Of a stretch of DNA of 64,000 nt, positions 1 through 11,722 are shown one piece after another. Both the position numbers and the translations under genes were made by a program. Origin of the DNA: Stenocarpella maydis (taxonomy: Eukaryota; Ascomycota; Sordariomycetes; Diaporthales; Diaporthaceae); contig NQMI01000004.1 in the NCBI GenBank assembly GCA_002270565.1, forward strand, positions 248,001 through 312,000, given 5' to 3'. Numbering within the stretch: position 1 is the stretch's first letter; every line of letters starts with the position of its first letter. The notes below the pieces were generated by a model, which was given only the letters and a program-made list of their open reading frames with translations, made no database searches and was not told where the DNA came from.

Positions 1-2221
1 CTTGCTGACGAGATGGGCTTGGGTAAGCTTTCCTACAGCCTAGCCAAAAACAAAAGTTGACCCAGACAGGAAAAACCATCCAGACCATCGGCATCATTGC
101 CCTGCTTCGAGAGCAGGAAAACTACCTGGGTCCCCATATAATAATCGCACCACTCAGTACCCTGTCGAACTGGATTGCTGAGTTTCAAAAGTGGGCACCC
201 TCGATCCCAGTGCTGATGTACCACGGTACTCCGAAGGACCGGGAAACGCTTCGTAGGACGAAGCTCTTCCCGAATTTGGACAGGAACGGCAAGCCTACAA
301 ACAAGTTCCCTGTGGTCTGCACAAGTTACGAAATGGTTATAAAAGACAGCTCGTCCTTGTCCAGGATCCAATGGGAGTTTATCATTGTGGTGAGTCGCAT
401 TCCTTCCTCCTGCAGCAGCAACTGCTAATTTGAACACAGGACGAAGGACACCGACTGAAGAACGCCGAGGCTCGCCTGTTTCAGGAGATATGCAAGTTCC
501 GGAGTGCGACACGATTCCTTATCACAGGAACTCCTCTGCAAAATAATTTGAAAGAACTATGGTCATTGCTCCATTTCCTGATGCCCAGGATCTTCACGGA
601 CTGGGAAGCTTTTGAAACATGGTTTGACTTTAGTGATCTCCAAGATGAGGAGGGCACGGAGCAGTTTATCGAGGACAAGACCAAGCAGGATCTGGTGAAG
701 AAGATACACACCGTGCTCCAGCCATTGCTGCTACGTCGTGTCAAGGCCGACGTTGCCAACTATCTTCCCAAGAAACGCGAGTACATTCTGTACGCTCCAA
801 TGACGAAGGAGCAAACGGACCTCTACAATGTTATCGCGAACAAACAGACGGATACGAGGGCCTACCTCGAGAAAAAGGTTGTGGAGAGGCTTACAGGAAC
901 GAGGAACACACCGGCAGGGTCTAGGAAAGCCAGCCCGAGCTCATCGAGATCCGTGAGTGTTGCCCAGACGGACAAGGAGGCCGATAATGAAGCTACTGGA
1001 ACGACTCTCCTCTCTGGCAAGAATGCATTTTCGCTATTGATGGGTCAGCCAAGGAAGCGAGGCAGGCCGCATAAGAACGCAGTCCCGCCAAATGGCAATA
1101 CCACAAAGAGAAGGGAGCCTCCCACGTCGGAGGTATCCACCTCGAAAACTGCACGAACCACAGCAGAGTCCACTCCAGGCCAGTCCGCCAGAGGCCGGAA
1201 GCGGAAGGTCACCAGACGCTCTTTGAAACTAAGTGAGTCCGATGATGACGCACTCTCCGACTACGAGTTTGAGGCAAAGCTGGCACAGGAATACGCTGAA
1301 GAGGACGAGGCTGAGAACACCGGCACTCCGGAATCTGCCGAGGAGATTGAGCGAGCAGCGACTCTCGAGCTTGCCAAGAAGGAGATTTCGAAAAAGAGAC
1401 TCGGGAACGACCTGATGCAGTTGCGGCTTACATGCAATTCGCCGCACAACTTTTACGATCCCTGGGCAAATGGAGAAGACGTCGACGACAGCATAGTCAC
1501 GTCATCGGGCAAGATGCTGCTCCTGGATCGCCTGCTCCCTGCCCTTTTCGAGAGGGGAAGCAAGGTCCTGATCTTTTCTCAGTTCTCAACGCAACTAGAC
1601 ATACTTTGGGATTACTGCGCCGAGCTTCGAGGTTGGAAAACCTGTCGCATAAGTGGCAACGTCTCGCAGCCGGAGCGTCAAGCTCAGATTGATGAATTCA
1701 ATACCAACCCAGAGTGCAAGTTGTTCATCTTGACGACACGTGCGGGAGGACAAGGCATCAACCTTGCGAGCGCGGACACGGTCATTCTTTTTGACTCGGA
1801 CTGGAATCCCCAACAAGATCTTCAGGCCCAGGATCGGGCCCACCGGATCGGCCAGAAACGACCTGTCATCGTGTATCGCCTTGCCACTAAAGGCACGGTG
1901 GAGGAGGACCTCCTGATGAGTGCCGATGCCAAGCGACGTCTGGAGAAGCTTGTCATCCAGAAGGGCAGTTTCAAGAATATGGGACAGAAGAAGGATCTCA
2001 ACGAGGATCTGGACAAGGCGACGCTGAGATCTCTCTTACTCAAGGATGGCGAGGTCTTCAAGTTCTCTGGTGATAAGACCATCATCAGCAATACGGATCT
2101 GGAAATCCTTTGCGACCGGAGTGATGCTGCGTATGATCGTGCTGCAGCTGGTGCCGGTAACGCGGCCGGCTTTACAGTCGTTGAGACTGGTGCCAACGGC
2201 TTGGTCACCAAGGGTTTATGA
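1..2221 (+). CDS. SNF2-family chromatin remodeller, Lsh/HELLS/DDM1/Irc5 type (5' partial)
   Basis: ATP-dependent nucleosome remodeller of the Lsh/HELLS/DDM1 group, which includes yeast Irc5 and Neurospora MUS-30; it acts in the nucleus. The window opens inside helicase motif I. Exons are 1-22, 70-389 and 440-2221, with introns 23-69 and 390-439. Joining them restores [14 protein letters not shown], then a DEGH box, the [10 protein letters not shown] motif, and a C-terminal helicase half with [17 protein letters not shown] and [11 protein letters not shown]. The 707 visible residues carry a long charged insertion between the lobes (about 930-1400) with an AT-hook-like RKRGRP stretch and NLS-like basic runs. 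The motif before the second lobe, [15 protein letters not shown], resembles the Irc5/Lsh group rather than Snf2 or Iswi. The N-terminus lies outside the window. Assignment to SNF2 is certain; assignment to the subgroup is likely. Confidence 0.93.
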
Positions 2222-4203
2222 GAAGCATTGGCGACACTCAGTTTTTCCAACACAAATGTCGCGGCTCTTATGCGCTACCATCCCATCAGTGGCTGTCTGC
2301 AGCTGTGTTGTGCAAAGTGATCGACTTTCCTGCCCAGCCTCGACCATCTATTGCAAACGACAGTGGATCCCGTTCATAGGTTGCCAGGAACGATTTCTGC
2401 TTCTCAACGCTTAGTCACGGAATGATTTGCCATTGTGAGCTCAGAGTAGTGTCTCAACAGACCTGGCGGGGCCCGCTCCACAGGCTTTGGGCTCTCAGCT
2501 TCAAGATACACGTCCATCCATCGGGCTTCTCTTTGGAAACATTAGCTACTGCCATGAACGCAACTTGTCTTGCAATTTCACCACCGAGGCCGCACAAGTC
2601 CGTCGGGGCTCCTGTTGATCGAAATCGCCGGTCACATGACATGGACAGCAGTTCCCGGCCTGTTTGTCATTGTTGTGGCACGACCTCCTGTTTTGCGCTT
2701 GGACATGTACGATATCAGGTCTTGTCAGTCTGTGTGTCTGGTTCTGAAAAGTGTTTTTCTTGTCTGGTACTGTTGGCCATTAGTTACTAAATTGCAGCCT
2801 GCTTTAGAAGAGGATATATGCTGTCTGGGGACACCTTGAGATGGCCAGGAGATGATCTCTGTGGATTTTTGGCGACCTCTTGAGAAATCATCAGATGTAG
2901 AAGTTGGAAAGTTTACATGGCCAAAACGTACTCAGTAGCAAAGCAGTTTCCTGCTCTCGTGCTCGGATGGTGTATGCTTATGCATGATATTGTTTGTAGA
3001 TTCAGCAGAATAAAGCCTCACAGCTTTCAACGTTCCGGATATCATTACTGTCCCTTTCTACCTAGATGCCTCAACATATTCCTTGGCGGCACCTGTCCCC
3101 AATCATTAGCCGTTTGGTTGATAGATAGAAGCTAACTGCCCAGAAGATGTGAAGCCCTGAGAATAATACTCAATCATCCATCGCAAAGGCGGTACGAGAA
3201 ATGGCAAATGAATGGCTGTGCCGCAGAATCCTCCGTGCTTGCAATAAAAGTGTCCCCAGTGTTGCTGCTGGAGATCGTGTCTCAAGATGAGGTTAGGAAG
3301 AGAGATGATGACTGTTAGCCGGCTTCACACAAACACAGGAACACATGATGCCCAGCAAATCAAGCATCTATAAACACATCCTTACGCATTGAAGAAACAT
3401 TTTGGCGTCTCCAGCAACACCTGGCGGACACCCTGATAGTACACAAGCCTCAGCGCAGCTTGTCGACCCCGTCCTCAAGGATCAAAAACCACTCGTGATG
3501 TCCAAGTTGAAATTATCGAAATCGGCCGCCAGTATATGTTGCAAAGTGACACTCTTCTGGTGGGGTTCAGCGACACTTGGTATTTTCCATAAAGTGAACC
3601 GGTCCATATGCGTACGGGATGTGAGTAAACGGCGATTCGCGCACCAAGGAGACTGACTTCCTCTCTGGTACCTAGACGACACCTAACTATGAGATGTTTA
3701 TTTTTGTAGCCACAGGATGCCAGAAAGATATTTCCTGCGCTTTTCATCGCGGTCGATGTAGCAGTCTGAGGTCGACCCAGTCACTGTGCAGTCAGGCACA
3801 GGCAAGCTGGGGCGCGCTCCCATCCCATCTTCTGCCCTACGACCACGGCTTTGAAAAGTTTTCAATATCTGTTTGGACCAGCTTCGAAAAGCTGCCTTCC
3901 CAGCCACCCAAAAAAAATTTCGACCACCATCTAGCTCTCGCCCTGGAGGTTGCCTGCACTTTTCCTGCAACGCTCTGTCAACTCTGCAACGAATCGATCA
4001 AGTCAACCCCAACCACCACAACCTGGTTTGATTCTTCTCCTGTTGAGCAAAGAAGTTCTGGCACTGGCTGTCGTCGTTTCTATCGTCAATTGATCGAACC
4101 GTTGTCCAAAGCGTTCTCTCTTCACTGTCACCTCGTCGACCGAGCCTTGCCCTCTACCTCTTCTCTTCACTCCCCTATCACTTACTTCAGAGAATCCCTC
4201 ACC
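2222..4203. other. Intergenic, no gene seen
   Basis: About 2 kb between two plus-strand genes. No frame shows a recognisable domain or a convincing spliced ORF. The last 300 bases (3900-4203) are rich in C, T and CCA runs and end in CACCATGG, which looks like the 5' leader of the next gene. Confidence 0.6.
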
Positions 4204-5160
4204 ATGGCTGAATATCTGACCACCGAAGTTCTCGAGCGCCTCCAGGAGCTCCAGAGACTCCACAAGGCCAACCAGATCCAGCAGGCGAAAACCCCCCACC
4301 AGCCCCAGCAGGCGGCAGCCCTCCACCAGCGCCAGGGCAATGATGGCCCCTCTGCCGCCACCACTGCCGCCGCAGGGGGAGGTCGACGCCGCCGACGCCC
4401 CAGGCAGCCCAGGCAGCCCCAGGAGCCCCGGGAGCCCCGGGAGCCCCTCGAGGACCCCGCCGAGGAGGAGATGGTCCTCGAGGCCGGCCGCCTCAACCGC
4501 CAGGTCAGTTTCTAGAGCCCCCTTTTAACTATTTAAGAATAACAATCCCCTCCCCGGAGCCCATGTCTCGAAGGCATGGCCACACTGTGGCCCATTCCAC
4601 GCCGTCTTTGAATGAAGCTTCTTCCTTGGTTCTTTAAAGCTGACTCTTAATGCTGGACCAGAACCGCCGGGCCTACAAGGCCTGGTTCCGCGACTACAAG
4701 CGCACCGTCTTCCGGGCGGGCATGTTTGACGTCTCGCGCCAGATGTCCAGGGACCTGGCCACCTACGGCATCACAGACCCGGAGTCGTTCGTCGCCTCGT
4801 CCACCAGCCGCGAGCTGCGCGACCTCCTCCAGCACCTGCCCACCAACAGGGAGAGGCTGGCACTGTTCGACCTGGCCCTGAGGCGCCAGGCGGCCAAGGG
4901 TGACCTCAACGACAACAAGGTAATTCTCTTCAACACGATCTATGGCAGGCGCGGCGACATACCTTTTAGCACGGTCTAGAGGATGAGCGGTAAGTTTGTT
5001 TTTTTTGTTTTTTGTTATTGTTTTTTTCTTCCTTTTCGCTAGCCTGCTTCGCCCCCCCCCCCCCNNNNAAGACTCGCAGAAGCTGACACCTGCCTCTCTC
5101 CTTACAGAGATGGGAATCGGTGATGGACCTGCATTCGGGCTGAGGGTGGAAGGTATTTGA
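4204..5160 (+). CDS. Small hypothetical protein with basic/proline-rich middle
   Basis: Not recognised. The start was chosen at the CACCATGG context at 4204; an open frame runs further upstream but through leader-like sequence. Exon 1 (4204-4503) encodes a helical N-terminus, a Q-rich stretch, a run of arginines and a proline/arginine/glutamate repeat of RQPQEPREPREP type. Intron 4504-4661 has good borders and joins in phase to exon 2 (4662-4919). Exon 2 encodes a predicted helical domain with YKAWFRDYKRTVFRAGMF and a second helical part around LRDLLQHLPTNRERLALF. The end is uncertain. One solution splices 4920-4979 and 4990-5107 to stop at 5160; another splices 4920-5107 directly and stops at 5143. 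The last intron contains a poly-C run and the assembly gap. Function is unknown. Confidence 0.6.
5065..5068. other. Assembly gap (NNNN) after a poly-C run
   Basis: Four undetermined bases follow a run of about 13 C residues inside the putative last intron of the small upstream gene. The gap size is probably nominal, so the intron length there cannot be trusted. Confidence 0.95.
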
Positions 5161-5518
5161 AGGCGAGAATCGGAGGCTTTGTCATCCTGGATGGCTTCAA
5201 CAGATTGACAGTCACGGGAGGCATGATTTAAAGCTGGTCACGTTGCGATTTTTAGGCTGCTTTTCCAAGGCGATTGCAGGCCGAGTCGCACATCGGCTTT
5301 TACAGGGGTTTGGCACTGCAAATTGTGTCTTGCTGCGAAGACCCTGCATACGGTAAAGGGCAATCCAGCACCATTAGGTCAATATCAATGACAGACAACA
5401 TGCAGCTTCACGGACTTCTAGACGCTCTTTTGGTAACGTACACTGCGTGGAACTCGCTGCGGTTTCCCTGTAGATGTCGGCTCTTCTCTCCGTCCTAGTG
5501 CTCGGCCCAGATCTGTGT

Positions 5519-7189
5519 TCATATGGCCGCGCGCGGATGAAACCTGATATTCAAGCCTGGCTTCCTCCACAGAATGTGGTTCTTGCAAGCACTGTTCCAG
5601 TCCTCGATATCCGAAGCCGACTCGAGGTCGAACGACCACAACAGCTTCGCCACGCATAGTCTCATCTCTAGATACGCCAGGTTGATCCCCAAACACGCCC
5701 GCGGCCCCGAGGAAAATGGCTGGAAGGCCCGCTTGTCGTCCCCCGCAAGGCCCCCACCGATCCAGCGCTCCGGCCGAAACGACGTAGGGTCGACCCAGTA
5801 CCGAGGATCGAACGCCATGGCATAGTTCTCATTCGCCACGATTATTCCCTCGGGGATAAAGTAGCCGTCTATAACGGCGCCGGGACAGTCGCGGGGAAGG
5901 CCGAAGGCGAGAGGCGGGAACACCCTGAGCCCTTCCTCTATGCAGCCATGGAGGTACGGGAGGTCCGCGGTGGAGTCGCCCGTGATTTCGTCGAGGGACC
6001 GGAAAGCCCCGCGAATCTCGTCGGTTAGCTGCTCCAGACAGGATGGGTTGTTGAGAAGGTACCACGTCAAGCCTGACAGGGCTGTGGCGGTTGTTTCTGA
6101 CCCAGCGATGATCAGCGTATCGGCGTTGCCCATCAAGGCATCCTCCGTCAGGGTTCCATTCCTGATGAGATGGTCGAAGAAGTCGTGCCGGCCCAGGCTC
6201 CCACGGTTGATGCGCCTTCTTGCTTTGTCCTTGCCCATTCGGATGTGTTCATCGTGGTTCTCGACTGTGCGTTTCGCGAAACACCAGCGCAGGAACAGAT
6301 TACCTAAGACAGGGCCCAGGCTTCGCGCCGCTCTCCGCCCCGCACTGTACAACAGGTAGTCGAAACTGAGAGAGACTCCGTGACTCGAAGCCTGTGACAG
6401 GCAGCCGAACGGCTCCCCGAACGCCAAGTCTCCTGCGGAGCAGGTCAGAAACCAAGGTCTGGTGACCCAAGGGGCGGTGGCTGCTGTACGGGGGGGGGGT
6501 GTTACCGATAACGTCAAAGGTAAGCCAGTTCCAGACCTCGGTGATGTTCACGGCTTTCTTGCCACCCGCCCCGAGCGAGTCAAGCTGCTTCAGAAGGAGG
6601 TCCACGTACTGGTGAACAACGTCCTCCTGGTCCCGAAGGGCACGGGCGCTGAAGGCGTGGGCGAGTGTTCTCCTCTGTTGGGCGTGGACCACTGGATCCC
6701 GGACCCTGACGATGCGCGGCTCGTCGGACTCGTACCATTTGGTCTTGAGAAACCTCTTCTTGCCGTGGGTCACGTGTCCGTATATATCACGGTACGACTG
6801 TGGCGTTGAGAAAGACAGTGAGTCAGGACCGACGCGGACAACATCGCCTAGGCAGAGAAGTCAGTCTGGGGCAGTGCCAGGCGGAAGGGAGGCCGACACA
6901 CCATGCTTCCCGTGAAGATCCGCCATGATGAAGCACTGGCGACCGGTGAAAGTAAGCCATATCTGCCAAAGCTCTGTAACAGCGGCGAGTTTTGGGCCGG
7001 GATATTTGGAGAGGGGGTGGAAGAAGAGCAGATGTGTGAACTTGGCCAGGAGATAGATGGCGACCTGGATGGGCCGTCAACAGCAGCTCGCAGCCACAAG
7101 GGGTGATGAGAAGAGGCACTCACGGTGGCCAACCCAAGGAGACAGATGCTGCTCGGAGATAGGGCCCTGACTGAGAGGATTGGAGACAT
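5519..7189 (-). CDS. Cytochrome P450, CYP65/isotrichodermin hydroxylase-like
   Basis: ER-anchored haem monooxygenase, 494 residues, apparently intact. Exons on the minus strand are 7189-7124, 7064-6902, 6847-6506 and 6432-5519; introns are GT-AG and all phases close. The first exon ends within an N-terminal membrane anchor, and exon 2 carries [16 protein letters not shown], the proline-rich hinge. Later come DVVRVGP, the I-helix AGSETT (about residue 300), the ExxR motif EGLR (about 357), the FRPERW segment and the haem-binding [10 protein letters not shown] (about 431-440). The overall pattern matches fungal CYP65-like enzymes, which often modify secondary metabolites, but no biosynthetic gene cluster surrounds it. 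The substrate is unknown. Its 3' end converges on the small orphan gene and its 5' end faces a 1.4-kb spacer. Confidence 0.93.
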
Positions 7190-8568
7190 TCTGCGTGTAG
7201 GAGCCGAGGCACAGGGAAGGAAGGGGGGGGGGGGAATAAATAGCGGCCAGGTCTCGCGAGTCAACAAGGGCGAGGGAGTAGCATAGTGCTTATATACAGG
7301 TGGTAGTTTATGCTCCCCGTAACCCTATTAGTCAATTCACGACTGTGACACGGGAAGCAGTCACGGAGGTGACGGCCGGCGTCGCAGCTGTCAGCACGGA
7401 ACAGCAGCGCCACTGGGCTTGGGAGGCTGCAGGCCAGTGGCCATGATGGCGATGGGATGCCAGACAATGACCCCCCGTGCTTACAGGACATGATGGAGGG
7501 AGGATTGCTGAGGTGCTTGTGGACGGGGAAGTGCGGTGCCTGCATCGAAGGATCAATAATCTGGCCGTAGGCCGTGCAAGCCAATTTCCCGTCCACCGGA
7601 CCGCCTGATAGCATGTTGCATGGCCAGACCCGGATACCTAACTGGTTGCTTGGTTCCACGGGAGACCTTACGGTTGGGACATGTCACGCGATCGACACGC
7701 AGGAAGAGGTAGCTCGTCACCGTGGGCTGGGCGTTAGAGCAGATAGCGACTAGCTAAATGGTGGGCGAGGCCGGGGTGAGCAGACCTCGCAGGAGCCACA
7801 GAAATATTGATGCAGAGTCATGGACATGGCTGATGAGGTCCAATAACACATGAGCAGACAGGCAGGCAGGCAGGCGGGCACAGGTATTTTGCCCCATGGC
7901 GCCCTGCATGTCGTTAATTTTTCCAAACCAGGGCACTTCCAACCCAACGTGCCTGGATGCCAATGTCTGGGGGGCTGCTTCTCCTCCTCTTGCGATCAGT
8001 ATAAGATGGCGCTTCAGCTCTGCATTCCGTGGACCAAGAACTGTGGCATTTTGTGGGTGCCGAGCAGCTGGGCTGGGCGAGCGAGTGAGCGCGTCTTGGA
8101 TATGAAATAGACTACGGAGTAGAGTACCGGCTGTACTGTACGTACTCCATAAATAGTACCAGCCTAGTATTAATTAGGGTGAATCGAGGGAGGACATCGT
8201 GTTAGTGTAGACATAGGGCAACAGCACCCCGGCTCGCTAGGATGCTTAGCAAATAAGCGATGCGCGCGCAACTTGGCGAAATGCAAGAAGGCCTCGACGG
8301 CATGTCCCCAGCGACGACCCGAACGCGACCCGGGGATTTTTTTTCTGGGGTCGCACCTCCGAGAAATCCAACGTCGGTCAAGCAACCGAGTTGTGGTGCG
8401 ACTACCGAGTCCTGCCGCTGGTGCGACCGCACCACCTCCAGCAGCAGCTACTTACCAGCTATGCGCCCAGGAACCTCTCCTCTCCTCTGAACCTCGACGC
8501 GGCCTGCGCCCCAACCCAGGACAGCAGACATATCTTGCTCCTCAAGCCTGCCTCAGTCTGACTCGAGC
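7190..8568. promoter_or_regulatory. Divergent intergenic spacer between P450 and TPR-like gene
   Basis: No gene recognised in about 1.38 kb between two divergent starts. It holds poly-C/G tracts (near 7227), a short CAGG/GGCA tandem stretch (about 7857-7880) and an ACTACGGAGTAGAGTACC-like partly palindromic element near 8111-8128, followed by GTACGTACTCC. It is presumed to hold both promoters. Confidence 0.5.
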
Positions 8569-11218
8569 ATGGCCAGGAAGAAGAACAAGCAGAGGAAGGA
8601 GCCCCCAGACGGCGGCAATGGCGACCCCAGCAGCAGCATCAGGGTCGCGCAGCCCCTTGGCCCGGGAGGGGACGCGCCCGGCCCTGTCTCCAGGAAGGGC
8701 GCTGTCACCACAAACACCGAGTCCAAAACCAGCTCTGGCACCGGCTCCAAACCCGCCTCTGCCTCCACCTCAGGGCCCAGGGCCGTTGCGCCTGCGCCGC
8801 CCCAGCCGCCGTCGTCTCCTGCTCTCATCATATGTCGCAACAAGTCAGTCGCGCCTCTCCCATTGCCTGTTGCTGTCTGTCGCACATGCGCATGGCGCCC
8901 GACACATGCACGCCGCATCGTGCGCGCGGCCCCTCGGCGACGGCAACAAGATGTCTCGCTCCCTCTTTGCGCCGAGCCCCCTTGGCAGCCGCCCTTTCGC
9001 AATGCGCCTGGCCTGTCTGCTAATTCATTGAGCCCGCAGACACTGGCGTTACATCTCGTCCTTCCACGGGCCATGGCTGCAGCTCCCCCACGAGATTCTC
9101 GAGACGCTCGTCAACATCAACTACCACGCCCCTCGCCCCCGCCCCATTGACCCCGCCGCCTTCTACGACCTGGTCAAGATCCGCCGGCTCGTTGACGATG
9201 CCACCGACCTCGCTGTCCGCGCCGCAAGCGGCGTTGTCTCGCTCAACAGCCTGAACAACTCCCACCCGGCTGCCGCTCTGGGGCTGGGCTTTGGTGGGGC
9301 CAACCAGCCCAAGCTAAGTCCAGAGCGCAAGCACAAGTTACGCGAGCAGGCCACCCAGAAACTTGCCAGGGCATATCGCCTCGATGAAATAGCATGTAGC
9401 GTGGCCACCATGCAGAGCGCATCCGCCCTCGAGGACGTCGCGAGCCTGGTGCTCAAGAGAGACCCAGACAACCTCGACGCTAAATACGTACACTTCTTCC
9501 ATGAAAAGATCCCCAGCCGGCAGCTGGCCGAGTCGACGAGCTTGGATGCCCTAGACGAGGTGATATCGGGCCAGCAGTCCGAGGGCGAACCCCTACGGAC
9601 GCGGGCCACTGTGCGCGTCTTCAAGGAGGACTACGATGGCGCGGCCAGGGACTTGACCGAGGCCCTGCAGGTCTTCCGGGCACACAAGGCCCACGCCGTG
9701 GCCGGCAGGTCGAGGCAGCTGCAACTAGTCGGACCTGGAGCGCGGCGCGTCGATGTCAGACTGGACGAGGACCAGCAGCCAAGCAGCTTGGACATACAAC
9801 TCCTGTTTGCGCGCGCCGGTGTCTATCTGAGCATAGCTTGTTTGCACGTGAATGAGGCCCTCGTACCCATCCCGTCGGTCACCAGGGCAAAGGAACCCGA
9901 GAGCCAAAATAGTGCACGGTCGACAGACGGCCCTGGTGCCCAACCCGGCGCGGGAAAGGCAGCCGGCTCAGGAACCTCAACGCCCGTGACGGATGCGCTA
10001 CCACCCGAGCTCACCCCCGCGGCGAGAGAGTCGCAGAGGCGGGTGCTCGAGGCCAGGAAGATCGTCAAGTCCAATGCCAAGAAGGCATTGCGGGACTACA
10101 TGGCCTACCTGTCCAACTTTGACTACTCACCAAACCTCCCCACAGATATCGCCGAGGACTTCACGAGGAAGGTAAAGGCGGGAAAGAACAAGGGCCGGCG
10201 GCCGGCCTCCACCATACGCAGCGATTCTCCCAGCGGCGAAATCGCCCACACCGTATATACACTGAATGAACTCTTCGCCGCGACGCCTCCGGCGGACTTG
10301 CCACCTTACCCTCCTACCGAGGTCACTCTGGCGGGACCAGGCACCGACGCGACATATGTCGGCACGACAATGGAGCTCGTGACGTACCACCCGCTCATGA
10401 CCGACGCACTGCATGCCCTGCTCCTGTGCCACGTCCTGGTCCAGACCTCAACCAAAGAATTACAGCGCCACGCCTACATGGTTGCGCGTCTCGCGCGCAT
10501 CGCCGACGGGTACCCCATGTTCCAGGCGAGTCGCAGCCCAGCCCGCGCAGATTGGATCGAGGTCCTCCGCAGAGGCGACAACTGGATCGGCTTGGTCATC
10601 CCGTGGGAGAGCCTGTGCGCGGCCGCGCCTCTATACCCGGGGCAGAGCTCCCAGAACAACGGCAGCAGCCCCAGTGCCAGGCAGGGCCAGAAGGCCCTGC
10701 CCGCGCCCGAGGCGGCGAGGGAGGTCAAGAAGGACATTGACGACGAGGACCGCGAGAGGATAAACCAGCAGGCGCTGATGCGGGCCATCGAAGACGACCG
10801 CGTGGGCGATGAGGCGACCCTGCGCGCGGCCATCAGCGCGCACAGGAAGCGGGCCGAGGATGACCTGAGGGCGGAGCGTATGGACGGCGGCGGTGGGGCC
10901 AACAGGGTCGTAGTCCCCGTGGCGGCCAACGGAGGGTCCAAGCCCGCCTCACCGGCCATGCAGGGCCCAGCGGGCGGCGACAAGGCCGCGTCGTCGTCGT
11001 CCTCCTCCTCCTCCTCCTCGTCCTCCCCCACCAACAATGGCCGCGCCCCCTCGCCCGGCACGGCCCATCGCCGTTGGGCCATGGACGAGGGCCGCGAGTA
11101 CCCCATCCTGACGGAGCGCGCCTCGGCCGTGGCGCGCTGGCTCCGCGAGGCCCCTCCCGGGGCTGGTGGGAGCGGGTCCAAGAAGAAGAAGAAGCCGGCC
11201 GTCGTCACTGCTGCTTGA
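8569..11218 (+). CDS. Conserved fungal hypothetical protein with TPR-like region
   Basis: 817 residues from exons 8569-8843 and 9040-11218; the 196-bp intron joins in phase to give ICRNKHWRYISSFHGPW. The N-terminus is lysine-rich (MARKKNKQRK), then Ser/Thr/Pro/Ala-rich. The conserved core starts at HGPWLQLPHEILETL and includes KHKLREQATQKLARAYRLD, a helical stretch ending in FFHEKIPSRQL, and a TPR-like stretch VRVFKEDYDGAARDLTEAL. Further conserved-looking blocks lie near TMELVTYHPLMTDALHALL and RGDNWIGLVIPWE. The C-terminus is low-complexity, with a run of more than ten serines near 10991-11030 and a lysine tail. I recognise the core as a family conserved among filamentous fungi but know no established function. 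TPR character is inferred from helix spacing. Confidence 0.85.
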
Positions 11219-11722
11219 TGCGGTGTGCTAGGTATTAGAGTGGGCGTAGAATTCTAAAAAGGCATCATTCCTGAAGATGACCCTGATGCTGTGATGGCCT
11301 TTTGAGCACCGAATTTGTAGCACACGCAGTGATGATGCCGCAATATCCTACTGGGCAAAGCTGCCTTTGCCTGCGAGGCCGACGGTTCACCGCCTGAAAC
11401 CGTGTAGACACGTCGGCCGTCACCAGACATTCATCATCCGGCACAGGTCCCACAAGAACGAAGTAGAACAACCCTTCTACCAACCAGGTTTCATGTGGAT
11501 GAGAGGTATCTTGAAATAGACAGATTTTGATTTCCCCCAGATGTGCCGGTCCTTCACCCAAGAGAGGTCCCAACGCCCAGACATGATGAGTACACAGTTC
11601 TACCTGTGACGTACGCATAGAAGTTCCAACAGATGAAATTCCATACACAGGACTGGTACATAACTCCTGCTCGAAATACCATCAACAGTCAAAATACAAA
11701 CCGGTGCTCCTTTCTGCTTATT
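11219..11722. other. Convergent 3' spacer, no gene seen
   Basis: About 500 bases between two convergent genes; presumably the two 3' untranslated regions. A minus-strand open frame at 11265-11648 has no recognisable features. Confidence 0.5.

Noticed and set aside
3694..4203. Upstream extension of the small orphan gene's frame
   Set aside because: The sequence is CT/CCA-rich leader-like, and the CACCATGG at 4204 is a much better start.
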